From Vibrio sp. Y2-5 (GTDB lineage: Bacteria > Pseudomonadota > Gammaproteobacteria > Enterobacterales > Vibrionaceae), in the NCBI RefSeq assembly GCF_014596725.1, contig NZ_JACVEG010000007.1, forward strand, positions 141,571 to 205,570: a stretch of 64,000 bases of DNA. Direction: 5' to 3'. The number at the start of each line of letters is the position of its first letter. The stretch's first letter is position 1. The notes under the pieces are model-generated. The model was not told the DNA's origin and did not search any database. It saw only the letters and a list, made by a program, of their open reading frames with translations. The position numbers were made by a program, and so were the translations under genes. Positions 18,666 to 26,912 of this stretch are shown piece after piece.

Positions 18666-19669
18666 AAAAAAGTGATAATTTCATAACTATTATAGTTATA
18701 GTTGAAAATAACTCTGAGCACTTAAATAGCTACCTAGAAAAAATTAGTTCTTATGTTGAGCCTAGGTTTAGTGATTATGAAATAGTAGTAATCGATCAAA
18801 ACTCTCAAGATAACACTGAAAAAGTCATGGATAAAGCATTAATTAGTATTCAGTCTGTTCGTTATATTAAATTAGCACAAAAAGTTCCCAATGACGTTGC
18901 TCTTGCTGCAGGGATAGAAAATGCTATTGGTGATTTTGTAATAAACATTAATCCTGATAGGGACCCGTTATCACTGATAAATGATTGTGTTGAACTATCT
19001 AAGACGGGATACGATATAGTTGTTGGCACCTCAAAAAATGTAAATTCTTTCTTTTATAAAATAGTAAGAAAAGCATCAAATTGTGTTATCAATACTATTG
19101 GTTATACCTTACCTGAAAATTCCACGGGTACATTTTGTTTAAGTAGAAGAGCCGTTAATGCTATAACCGAATCAGGCAGATTTTACTGCAAATTACATAT
19201 GAGAATGGCTAACATTGGATATCCTATTGCAGCTTTACCTTATGAGTTTTCTACTAAAGAAAAGTTTACGAAAAATCTCGTTAAAGGTATAAGCGAAATA
19301 TTACATCATATGGTATTTAATTCGACGAAACCTCTAAGATGGATGAGTTTTGTAGGTATAGCTGGAAGTAGCTTTGCTATGCTATTTTCGATTTATAGTA
19401 TTGTGATAAATTTCGTAAATGACAAAGTTGCAGAAGGTTGGACTACAACGATATTGTTTATGTCTTTTCTATTTATGTTGCAGTTTTTGATGCTTTCATT
19501 TTTTGGTGAATATTTAGCAAGGCTTTTAGATGATAGAAGTGAGCATAGAGAATATAATGTCATTTTTGAGAAGAATAGCTCTGTTATGTTAGATGATAAG
19601 AGAGAAAATGTATTATTTGACTCTTTAAGCGAAGATATTAACTTGGTCCAAACAGGCAGGGATAAATAG
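18662..19669 (+). CDS. GtrB/ArnC-like family 2 glycosyltransferase with two C-terminal membrane helices
   Basis: The 335-residue protein has an N-terminal GT2 domain (VVIDQNSQDNT, then INPDRDP as the metal site). Two membrane helices lie at about residues 228-253 and 264-290, followed by a polar tail. This layout is that of GtrB, ArnC and PmrF, which place a sugar on undecaprenyl phosphate at the cytoplasmic face. The INPDRD motif replaces the more usual DxD spacing. With the SMR transporter and GT-C-like protein upstream it could complete a three-part decoration pathway. Confidence 0.8.
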   Translation: MKKSDNFITIIVIVENNSEHLNSYLEKISSYVEPRFSDYEIVVIDQNSQDNTEKVMDKALISIQSVRYIKLAQKVPNDVALAAGIENAIGDFVININPDRDPLSLINDCVELSKTGYDIVVGTSKNVNSFFYKIVRKASNCVINTIGYTLPENSTGTFCLSRRAVNAITESGRFYCKLHMRMANIGYPIAALPYEFSTKEKFTKNLVKGISEILHHMVFNSTKPLRWMSFVGIAGSSFAMLFSIYSIVINFVNDKVAEGWTTTILFMSFLFMLQFLMLSFFGEYLARLLDDRSEHREYNVIFEKNSSVMLDDKRENVLFDSLSEDINLVQTGRDK

Positions 19670-20457
19670 TGAGAATTCCAAAATATTACGAAGTACCTAA
19701 CTACGAAGTGAAATTTGGTAACGATAAAAATCATGATTACTGTGTGGTTATTTTTGTGATTAATGAAGGGACGAAATTGCTCGCTCAGTTAGAACGGATG
19801 TCCGCTATTGAAATTGCTGCAGATATTGTTATCTCTGATGGTGGTAGTACAGACGGCTCTACAGAAATATCAATTTTAAAAAAAAATAATGTTAATACCT
19901 TGTTGGTCAAAAAAGACTCAGGAAAACTAGGTTCACAAATGCGAATCGCCTTTTCATGGGCTTTGGAGAAAGGTTATAAAGGTGTCATTGTTATTGATGG
20001 TAACAACAAAGATAGTGTTGAAAGCATTCCTGAGTTCATCAACAAGCTGAGAGAAGGTTATGATCATGTGCAAGGTTCTCGATTTATACCTGGAGGAAAA
20101 GCAATTAACACTCCAACTTCTCGAATGATTGGGTTGAAACTGATACATATACCAGTAATGAGATTGGCATCGGGCTATAGGTTCACGGATACTACAAATG
20201 GCTTTAGAGCATACAGCTCTAACCTTCTTCTTAATAATGACGTATCTCTTTTTCGTGATATATTTAATGGGTACGAGCTGCACTATTATTTGGCTCTGCG
20301 GTCCATAAAGGTTGGGTTGAAATGTGTAGAGATACCAGTAATTAGGCGTTATCCAAGCAAGGGTAAAGTGCCAACTAAAATTAGTCCTATTTTAGGCAAT
20401 CTTGAAGTGATAAAGAAATTGTTGCTAGTCGCTTTGGGTTTTTATAATCCTAAATAG
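19669..20457 (+). CDS. DPM1-like soluble family 2 glycosyltransferase
   Basis: The 262-residue protein starts at GTG in a TAGTG overlap with the preceding gene. It has the SDGGSTDGS motif, VIDGNNKDS where DPM1-type enzymes carry DxD, and QGSRFIPGG and DTTNGFRAYS, both close to dolichol-phosphate-mannose synthase patterns. No membrane helix is present. It may attach a second sugar to undecaprenyl phosphate or work with its membrane-bound neighbour. It is the last gene of the JUMPStart operon. Confidence 0.8.
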   Translation: MRIPKYYEVPNYEVKFGNDKNHDYCVVIFVINEGTKLLAQLERMSAIEIAADIVISDGGSTDGSTEISILKKNNVNTLLVKKDSGKLGSQMRIAFSWALEKGYKGVIVIDGNNKDSVESIPEFINKLREGYDHVQGSRFIPGGKAINTPTSRMIGLKLIHIPVMRLASGYRFTDTTNGFRAYSSNLLLNNDVSLFRDIFNGYELHYYLALRSIKVGLKCVEIPVIRRYPSKGKVPTKISPILGNLEVIKKLLLVALGFYNPK

Positions 20458-20941
20458 GTAAAATTATTAGTTCGGTTATAAATTTCTTAATTGTGTACAT
20501 AAGTATTTTTCGGGATCGGACGTTTATTTAGATTCTCCAAAAGTATCAGTATTTTTGGTAATTTGCTAAAGCCTAAAGCCTAAAGCCTAAAGCCTAAAGC
20601 CTATAACCTATAACCGTAGGTGGTATACAACTCAATTTCCTTTTCCCGTTCAACAATTACGTCAAGTCGTTATTGAATAGCTGATGCTAGCGACAACAAG
20701 TAAGCTAGCATTCTGCTCTGCCTTGCATACTCAGCTAGTCCACGTAGGGGGATATAATATGAATAGTAAATCATGGTCATTTTAAAGGAAAATTGATATC
20801 AACAAATTTGGTCGAAAGTATGGGCTCTCGGTTACAACGTTTTTCCATTTGCCCATACTATGTTAGTTGTAATTAAATACTTCTTAGTTATATCAGTTTT
20901 CAGAGAATGTATTTAAATGTTTATATCAATACCCCAAAGAA
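20458..20941. other. Gene-free convergent junction inside the O-antigen locus
   Basis: This 484-bp stretch separates the plus-strand operon from the end of the broken minus-strand gene. It holds a heptamer tandem repeat (20566-20614), a hairpin with arms TGCTAGC/GCTAGCA (20685-20691 and 20704-20710), and a TATAAT word at 20753-20758 with no gene to serve. No convincing coding frame or transposase remnant was recognised. It may be the scar of past exchange of locus content. Confidence 0.6.
20566..20614. repeat. Seven-unit heptamer tandem repeat
   Basis: Five exact copies of CTAAAGC (20566-20600) run directly into two copies of the variant CTATAAC (20601-20614). Copy number of such arrays can vary by slippage. 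It lies in non-coding DNA between convergent transcription units, so no reading frame would be changed. Confidence 0.95.
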
Positions 20942-22448
20942 TTAATTACAGAAGTTAATAGCAGTGTATGTTGAATCTGTTCTTTCCTCGGAAATGAAAG
21001 TCATCTTATTATATATTGGAAAATCACCACCGCACCCTTCTAGATAAACCACAGCTATGTCACCACATTTTACTTTGGAGATGTTTTTTAATTCTTCTAA
21101 AGATTTTTTGGAATGTACTCATAAATAGATTGATTAAACAATATATTTGCATAGCCTCTTACGCCCACGCTGGAAGCTATTATTTTACATTTGTCATTTA
21201 ATTTATTGTAAGACTCTAGTGCTAGTTCTGAATTTTGATTGTTTATTTCTTTCCAGTAGTTGTATTGATAAATATTACTTTTAAAAGTTGATATAGAATA
21301 AATTGCGGGGATGAGTAGCAGCAGTGTAAACACATGCTTAACTATACGGCTACCGTTTATAAAAGTCAAAAGGATAAGCATAGATAAGAAGTAAGATAAC
21401 TTTAATCTATCAAATGAAAATTGAACAGCATGTTGCAACATGATAATGTTCTCTAGATTTACAAATATACAGATACCAACTGTTGCAAGTATAGATGAAG
21501 GTGTTTTTTTCTTGCTTAATACTATTGTCCCTGCAAATAGTATTATTAACAGAAAATACCCGTAGCTATCCTTATAACCATTATAAAGATCCGAAAAACT
21601 ACTTTTGGTTATATTTCTTGATGTAAATCGATAGAACAAATTTTGCATATATTCATTTAAGCCTAGTACTGATGAAAAATGAATAACTTGCGTTGTACCT
21701 GCTGTAAATGTCGTTATCGCTATATAAAACAATTTCCTATAGTCGTTTTTCTTAAAGATTAAGAAAAAAACAAAAACACCAATATTAAAAATGTATCCTG
21801 TCCATTCTATTTGCGGGCCAACATAACAAATAAATAATAGTAGAATATAATTTTTATTATGATTGATGTAATTGTAAAAGCTATAAATTCCTGCTGACAA
21901 TACGAGTTGGAAAATGCTATACACCCAAAAATTTATCCCATGGGATAACAATGATTCTGAGTTAAGCATAAGAATTAATGTTACTGAAAAAGTAACTAGT
22001 TCTTTATCTAAGCTTTTTAATCCTATATCGCTGCACATATTCCTTATTGTAATTAGGAATAAATATCCAGAGAAAAATAATAGAAGGAAATTGTAATAAT
22101 AGAGACTTGTTAATGTTGGGCTTATGGAAAAATATAGTAGGGAATTGCTGCAATAATAAAACCTAAAGAACCAAAGCTTGTATAAATTTGAGCGCCATTT
22201 TCTGTCGGCATTGTTGCTCCCCAAGAAATTGAGTAATTGTCTTGTCCTGGTAGCGTTACCGTCGGTAATAAATGATGAAAGTTAAATTCATTTCCTATTA
22301 ATGACTTTATGGTTAATAATACATGATATGTAGATTCTTGGTTCCATACACCTACAGAAGTAAAAGAATATTTGTATCTAATATAGAGTGAAACTAAAGC
22401 TAAAGAGCTATAAATAAAAATCCATCTATTATTTGTTAATTGCTTCAA
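20942..22448 (-). pseudogene. Polytopic membrane protein (GT-C/polymerase-like) split by two one-base frameshifts
   Basis: Three consecutive frames make one membrane protein of about 500 residues. The first runs from TTG 22448 (with AAGGAT upstream) for 108 residues to a stop beside the A5 run at 22128-22132. The second continues to a TAG at 21097. The third continues from the T6 run at 21104-21109 to a TAA at 20942, adding KSLEELKNISKVKCGDIAVV and more. Adding one base to each run restores a single frame. The N-terminal periplasmic-type loop (HHLLPTVTLPGQDNYSISWG) and about ten hydrophobic segments suggest a GT-C-like or polymerase-like protein of O-antigen clusters. Either the gene is dead, or the homopolymers vary or were misread; neither run is long. 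Confidence 0.8.
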
Positions 22449-22469
22449 AATGTAATCCTTGGTAAGTTT

Positions 22470-23228
22470 CTATTTAATAGAAAAATGATATTTTAGAGAA
22501 CTAGTTAAGTACCATCTAAAGTTCTTTGAAAAGAAATTTCTATTATCATATGCAGCTAGGTGTTTAGCTTTTATTTGAGGGAAATAAATGATGCTTAACC
22601 CAAGTTCGTTTGCTCTTCTACATATGTCCACATCTTCAAAGTACATAAAGTATTTTTCATCAAACCCCTTTAATTCTTGATAGCAACCAGTTTTAAACAA
22701 TAGAAATGAGCCCGCCGCCCAGTCTATTGATATTGGTTGTTTAATCACGCTTTTATCATAAAAATCTTTGCGGGGTAATCTAAGTAATGTTTTAAAAGGG
22801 TTCAGTAGCTTCGGGTAATGGCGAATTGAGTTATCGTATTCAGTCATTGCTCTATTTCTGAAAAGATTTATGGCCGCTATATCTGTTGGTGTGTGCTGAA
22901 GCTCAGTTAAAAGTGATGAAATTGATTCTAGGCTAATTTCAATATCAGGATTTAGCACTAGAAAATAGTCTTCTTTACACATGTTAAATGACGTTTTAGC
23001 TACTTTGAAGACTTCATTGTTATTTGCTCCGAACCCTTTAAACGAAGAGCCCTGAATGAGATGTATTCCAGATTTTTGACAGTATTGCTTAAGGCATGTT
23101 TTGGCTTCAGTATTAGATTTAATGATTACTGTGTGTTTTTGAGCAAGGTTTTTTAGCGTATCATTTGCGCTAATCATTTCGTCATGATTATGATTTACAA
23201 CAGATATAAACAACGCCATTATTTGCAT
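22470..23228 (-). CDS. Family 2 glycosyltransferase, WbbL-type rhamnosyltransferase-like
   Basis: The 252-residue protein has the LNPDIEIS motif that WbbL-type enzymes carry in place of DxD, then WAAGSFLLF and FDEKYFMYFEDVDICRRA, the hallmark acceptor-site segment of this group. It overlaps the upstream dehydratase gene by about 10 bp; a second in-frame ATG at 23219 would also serve. WbbL adds rhamnose to GlcNAc-diphosphate-undecaprenol, so this enzyme may add rhamnose to the QuiNAc-type first sugar. It is more AT-rich than the dehydratase gene. Confidence 0.82.
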   Translation of the reverse strand: MQIMALFISVVNHNHDEMISANDTLKNLAQKHTVIIKSNTEAKTCLKQYCQKSGIHLIQGSSFKGFGANNNEVFKVAKTSFNMCKEDYFLVLNPDIEISLESISSLLTELQHTPTDIAAINLFRNRAMTEYDNSIRHYPKLLNPFKTLLRLPRKDFYDKSVIKQPISIDWAAGSFLLFKTGCYQELKGFDEKYFMYFEDVDICRRANELGLSIIYFPQIKAKHLAAYDNRNFFSKNFRWYLTSSLKYHFSIK

Positions 23229-25090
23229 TCTCGCACTTGATAACCAGTTGGCGCTTCCAACAGAAGGCGCTTAATACATTCGACATCGAAGCTATGGCAA
23301 CACATATCTAGCTCTTTCAAAAGTTTTTCCATCTCTTCCCAGCTAAGTTTGTCCTCAGAAGCCGTCATGATCTTTTGATGGCTTGTACCCTCGACATTGT
23401 CACCTATCAACAACTCTTCGTACAGTTTTTCGCCTGGTCTCAATCCAGTGAACTTGATTTCGATATCACCATCTTCACTATTGCCATCGTAGAATTCTTT
23501 CATTCCCATGAGGTGAATCATTCGTTTGGCTAGATCGACGATTTTGACAGGTTCACCCATATCCAGAACGAAAACTTGCCCATTACGGCCCATTGCCCCC
23601 GCTTGAATTACTAGCTGGGCGGCTTCTGGGATAAGCATAAAGTAACGAATGATTTCTGGGTGTGTAACAGTGACAGGGCCACCACATCTAATTTGTTTTT
23701 TAAACAGTGGAACAACTGATCCGGAAGAGCCTAATACATTACCAAACCTTACCATGGTAAATAATGTCTTGGTTTCAGTATCAGCTAAAGCTTGTAACAC
23801 CAACTCAGCCATGCGCTTGGTGGTTCCCATTATATTTGTCGGACGTACAGCTTTATCAGTGGAAATAAGCGTGAAGTTAGTAACATGCGACCGGATTGCT
23901 GCTCTAGCGCAACAGAGCGTGCCGAATACGTTATTGCGAACACCTTCAACAATATTATCTTCAACAATGGGAACATGTTTATAAGCTGCTGCATGGTATA
24001 CGGTTTCTACTTGGTAAGTTGTCATAATATTAAACAGTCGGTTTTCGTTTTGCACTGAACCGAGAGCGGTAATTATCTCTGTCTCACCTTTGATGTTCGC
24101 TTTAATACTTTTTAGTTCTTGGTCAATTTTGTAAAGGTTATATTCGTTAAGTTCGAAAAGAACCAAGGTTTTTGGTTTTTGTGCCAATATCTGCCGGCAA
24201 AGCTCAGACCCAATAGAGCCGCCAGCACCAGTTACAAGGACACTCTTTCCAATGATATTCTTTCTTAATAATTCTTTATCTGGGTCAACAGGAGCTCTTC
24301 CTAATAAATCTGCTACATCGAGATCCTGTACATCAGTTGCTTGTGCCTTACCTGTTGCTATATCTTCCACCGAAGGAACCGATTGCACTTCGATTGGCCA
24401 ACTAGACAGCTTTTCAACCAAACGCAGGCGCTTCCCCTTGTTGATATTGTTGATGGCAAGCAAGAGTTTGACTGGTTGGTAAAGAGACTGAATATTCGCA
24501 AACTCGCTAGAGTGATGCACCCGAATGCCAAACATGATCTGGCCAACTTTATTGGTGTCGTCATCCAAAATCGCTACCGGATGGTATTCTCCTCCTTGGA
24601 TTAGAGAGTAGGCCAAGTCTCGTCCAGTAGAGCCCGCTCCATAGATTAGAACATTAGGTTTTTGTCTTTTGTAGTAGTGATAGTAAATGGTGCGAATAAA
24701 AAGTCTTGGACCACCAAGAGTTAATGTCGCCAACCCTGCGTAAATAAACGGAACACTACGTGGAATGAATGCTTGAAAGAAGAAACCACTTACGGCTAGC
24801 GTTATTGCTGATATCAGTACAGATAAAAAGATATAACCTATGGCAGGTAACATCATGTAACGTAATACTGCTCGGTACATTCCCAGTTTCACAAAGCACA
24901 CAATAGTGACTGCAGCCGTCGTTATCATACTGAGTAATTCACGGGAACCTATATCAAAAGACAGTGTATCCAGCCTTAAGGCATGCGCAGCAAGTAGTGA
25001 GGCAAATATCGCTAAAATATCGTAAATCAAAGTGATAATACGTTTATTATGTCGTTGTGCGTTAAGTAGAATTCGAATAGGTGTGAACAT
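23219..25090 (-). CDS. Membrane-bound UDP-GlcNAc 4,6-dehydratase, WbpM/FlaA1 long form
   Basis: I chose ATG 25090 (MFTPIRILL, 623 residues); an upstream TTG at 25123 is possible. Four membrane helices fill about residues 15-130. A first Rossmann-like domain (LIYGAGSTG) and then the catalytic SDR domain (VTGAGGSIGSELCRQI) follow. The active site reads STDKAVRPTNIMGTTKR, with Met where most SDRs have Tyr, as in WbpM and PglF. Such enzymes make UDP-4-keto-6-deoxy-GlcNAc. With the divergent reductase gene this points to UDP-QuiNAc or UDP-FucNAc. GC content returns to core-genome level here. Confidence 0.93.
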   Translation of the reverse strand: MFTPIRILLNAQRHNKRIITLIYDILAIFASLLAAHALRLDTLSFDIGSRELLSMITTAAVTIVCFVKLGMYRAVLRYMMLPAIGYIFLSVLISAITLAVSGFFFQAFIPRSVPFIYAGLATLTLGGPRLFIRTIYYHYYKRQKPNVLIYGAGSTGRDLAYSLIQGGEYHPVAILDDDTNKVGQIMFGIRVHHSSEFANIQSLYQPVKLLLAINNINKGKRLRLVEKLSSWPIEVQSVPSVEDIATGKAQATDVQDLDVADLLGRAPVDPDKELLRKNIIGKSVLVTGAGGSIGSELCRQILAQKPKTLVLFELNEYNLYKIDQELKSIKANIKGETEIITALGSVQNENRLFNIMTTYQVETVYHAAAYKHVPIVEDNIVEGVRNNVFGTLCCARAAIRSHVTNFTLISTDKAVRPTNIMGTTKRMAELVLQALADTETKTLFTMVRFGNVLGSSGSVVPLFKKQIRCGGPVTVTHPEIIRYFMLIPEAAQLVIQAGAMGRNGQVFVLDMGEPVKIVDLAKRMIHLMGMKEFYDGNSEDGDIEIKFTGLRPGEKLYEELLIGDNVEGTSHQKIMTASEDKLSWEEMEKLLKELDMCCHSFDVECIKRLLLEAPTGYQVRECK

Positions 25091-25272
25091 TGCGCTACAG
25101 CTTGCCTTATAATTATTCGCCAACAGATGAGTTGTTATGTGGAGTCTATTATTTTATATCGCCCAGATTGTAAAACTCTTGAGTACGATAAGCTAGCGTT
25201 CAGTGTGATAGACTTTGCACATACCAATGACTCTTTGTCACGTTTTCACTTTAAACTTTTGTGGGAATTACT

Positions 25273-26220
25273 TTGAAACTATTAGTAACTGGAGCTTCTG
25301 GGTTAGTCGGTCATTCGATTGTCCAAACGGCTGTCGTTAAAGGCTGGGCTGTTATAGGTCAATCGCGTAGTAAGAGCATTGACGGTATTTCTATTTTCAA
25401 AAGTGAAATATCAGAAGACACAGACTGGAAAGAAGCTCTTCAAGGTGTTGATTGTGTTGTGCATTGTGCGGCACGCGTGCATCAAATGAAAGAAAATATA
25501 GAATCACCAATTGATGCTTACCGAGGTGTAAATACCTTCGGAACACTAAATTTGGCGCGTCAAGCCGCAAAGAACGGTGTTAAACGCCTTGTTTTTATCA
25601 GCTCGATAAAAGTGAATGGTGAATTTACACCTTCGGATGCTCCTTTTGTTAGCCAATCAAATCAAGTTCCTACTGATCCTTATGGACTTAGTAAGTATGA
25701 AGCAGAAAAAGGACTGTGGGACATCGCAAAAGAGACAGGGCTTGAAGTGGTAGTTATTCGTCCTCCGCTAGTCTATGGTCCGGAAGTTAAAGCCAATTTT
25801 TATTCTATGATGCGTTGGGTGGAAAAAGGCTTACCTCTGCCTTTAGGTGCTATTCGTAATCAAAGAAGTTTGGTTTTCTTGGATAACTTAGTTGATCTGA
25901 TCTTGACTTGCTGTACGCATCCGAATGCTAAAGGCCAAACATTTTTAGTCTCTGATGGTTATGATGTGTCGACTTCTCAGCTTCTTGATAGTGTCTCGAA
26001 AGCGATGGGTAGACCAAATCGAATGTTACCAATTCCAATGTCATGGATAAATTTTGCAGCTCGATTGATTGGAAAACCTCAAATATCTCAAAAAATATGC
26101 GGAAACCTGCAAGTTGATATATCACATACCGAAGAAACACTAGGGTGGAAGCCACCTTATTCATTTGAGTATGGAATTCAGAAAACGGTGGATGCTTATT
26201 TAAAAAGCAATACAATATGA
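25273..26220 (+). CDS. NAD-dependent 4-keto-sugar reductase/epimerase, WbpV/WreQ-like
   Basis: An extended SDR of about 315 residues with TGASGLVGHS near the N-terminus and YGLSK as the catalytic Tyr-x3-Lys. I prefer TTG 25273 (MKLLVTGASG) with GTGGGA as the ribosome site; GTG 25261 would add four residues. Relatives reduce UDP-4-keto-6-deoxy-GlcNAc to UDP-QuiNAc (WreQ, WbpV). It is divergent from the WbpM-type gene that would supply its substrate and is followed by the initiating transferase. UDP-GlcNAc/Gal 4-epimerase is the alternative. Confidence 0.82.
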   Translation: MKLLVTGASGLVGHSIVQTAVVKGWAVIGQSRSKSIDGISIFKSEISEDTDWKEALQGVDCVVHCAARVHQMKENIESPIDAYRGVNTFGTLNLARQAAKNGVKRLVFISSIKVNGEFTPSDAPFVSQSNQVPTDPYGLSKYEAEKGLWDIAKETGLEVVVIRPPLVYGPEVKANFYSMMRWVEKGLPLPLGAIRNQRSLVFLDNLVDLILTCCTHPNAKGQTFLVSDGYDVSTSQLLDSVSKAMGRPNRMLPIPMSWINFAARLIGKPQISQKICGNLQVDISHTEETLGWKPPYSFEYGIQKTVDAYLKSNTI

Positions 26221-26273
26221 AACTGTTTAAGAATCTATCGATACCAGATTATTTGCCATTTGGGGTTTAAATT

Positions 26274-26819
26274 TTGATCCGTATTTTTGACTTTTTGTTT
26301 TCTTTTTTTGGTTTATTGTTTCTTTGGCCAATTTTATTGGTTATTTGCGTTCTTGGTTATTTTGATACTGGCTCTCCAATATTTAGACAAGAGAGAGTTG
26401 GCAGAAGTCAGAAGCCTTTTACACTTATTAAATTTCGTACAATGCCAGTAAATACTCAGTCGGTTGCTACGCACTTGGTTGGTGCTAGCTCTGTGACAAA
26501 ACTAGGCAGCTTTTTACGCAAAACCAAATTGGACGAGCTTCCTCAATTAATTAATGTGGTTAAAGGCGAAATGAGCTTGGTTGGTCCTAGACCATGTCTT
26601 TTTAATCAAAAAGAGCTTATTGATGCCAGACAGGCTAGAGGTGTCTTTCAGGTACTTCCCGGTGTCACAGGTTTAGCTCAGGTTAATGAAATTGATATGT
26701 CTACTCCTGAGAAGTTGGCTGAATGGGATGAAAAGATGATTCAAACCATGTCATTGAAGAACTATTTCACTTATTTAATCCAAACAGCGACAGGCAAAGG
26801 ATCTGGAGATCGCGTTTAA
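26274..26819 (+). CDS. Small initiating phosphoglycosyltransferase (bacterial sugar transferase family)
   Basis: At 181 residues this is a minimal monotopic PGT: one N-terminal hydrophobic re-entrant helix (about 4-28), then RQERVGRSQKPFTLIKFRTM, KLDELPQL, GPRPC and PGVTGLAQV, all family signatures. It moves a sugar-1-phosphate from a UDP-sugar to undecaprenyl phosphate, starting the O-chain. Small members such as WreU use UDP-QuiNAc, matching the two upstream enzymes. TTG 26274 appears to be the start. It is the last polysaccharide gene before rjg. Confidence 0.92.
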   Translation: MIRIFDFLFSFFGLLFLWPILLVICVLGYFDTGSPIFRQERVGRSQKPFTLIKFRTMPVNTQSVATHLVGASSVTKLGSFLRKTKLDELPQLINVVKGEMSLVGPRPCLFNQKELIDARQARGVFQVLPGVTGLAQVNEIDMSTPEKLAEWDEKMIQTMSLKNYFTYLIQTATGKGSGDRV

Positions 26820-26851
26820 CTCGACGTTCCCCGCAACTTCACAATGCTAAT

Positions 26852-26904
26852 CTTCCTATTTTTGTCTTGAGTATTACTCTGAAATTAAAGACAAAGATAG
26901 GGAG
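26852..26904 (+). promoter_or_regulatory. Hairpin covering the rjg ribosome binding site
   Basis: Two 17-nt arms (26852-26868 and 26888-26904) pair at every position, with two G-U wobbles in RNA, around a 19-nt loop. The 3' arm contains the AGGGAG ribosome site of rjg at 26899-26904. The structure could block translation of rjg, or act as a DNA operator. It is not a normal terminator since no T-tract follows. Confidence 0.6.
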
Positions 26905-26912
26905 TGTTGGCA

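Noticed and set aside
20566..20614. CRISPR array
   Set aside because: Units are 7 bp and contiguous with no spacers. No other repeat-spacer pattern or cas gene was seen in the window.
20753..20758. Promoter (TATAAT) in the junction region
   Set aside because: No -35 at the right distance and no gene downstream on the plus strand.
20615..20760. Insertion sequence remnant (IS1358-type, common in Vibrio O-antigen loci) or integron attC site
   Set aside because: No transposase-like frame and no convincing attC core sites could be read.
20670..20780. A 36-codon minus-strand frame in the junction region
   Set aside because: It has no ribosome site or recognisable sequence and ends inside a hairpin region; probably chance or a decayed remnant.
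22122..22140. Programmed -1 ribosomal frameshift as explanation for the split membrane gene
   Set aside because: The sequence at the run does not make an in-frame X XXY YYZ heptamer, and a second shift of the same kind would be needed 1 kb later. Mutation, slippage or sequencing error is simpler.
13688..22448. Wzx/Wzy-dependent O-antigen pathway
   Set aside because: No protein with Wzx flippase character was found, and Wzm/Wzt are clearly present. The GT-C-like and the broken membrane proteins could be polymerases, but without Wzx this is less likely.
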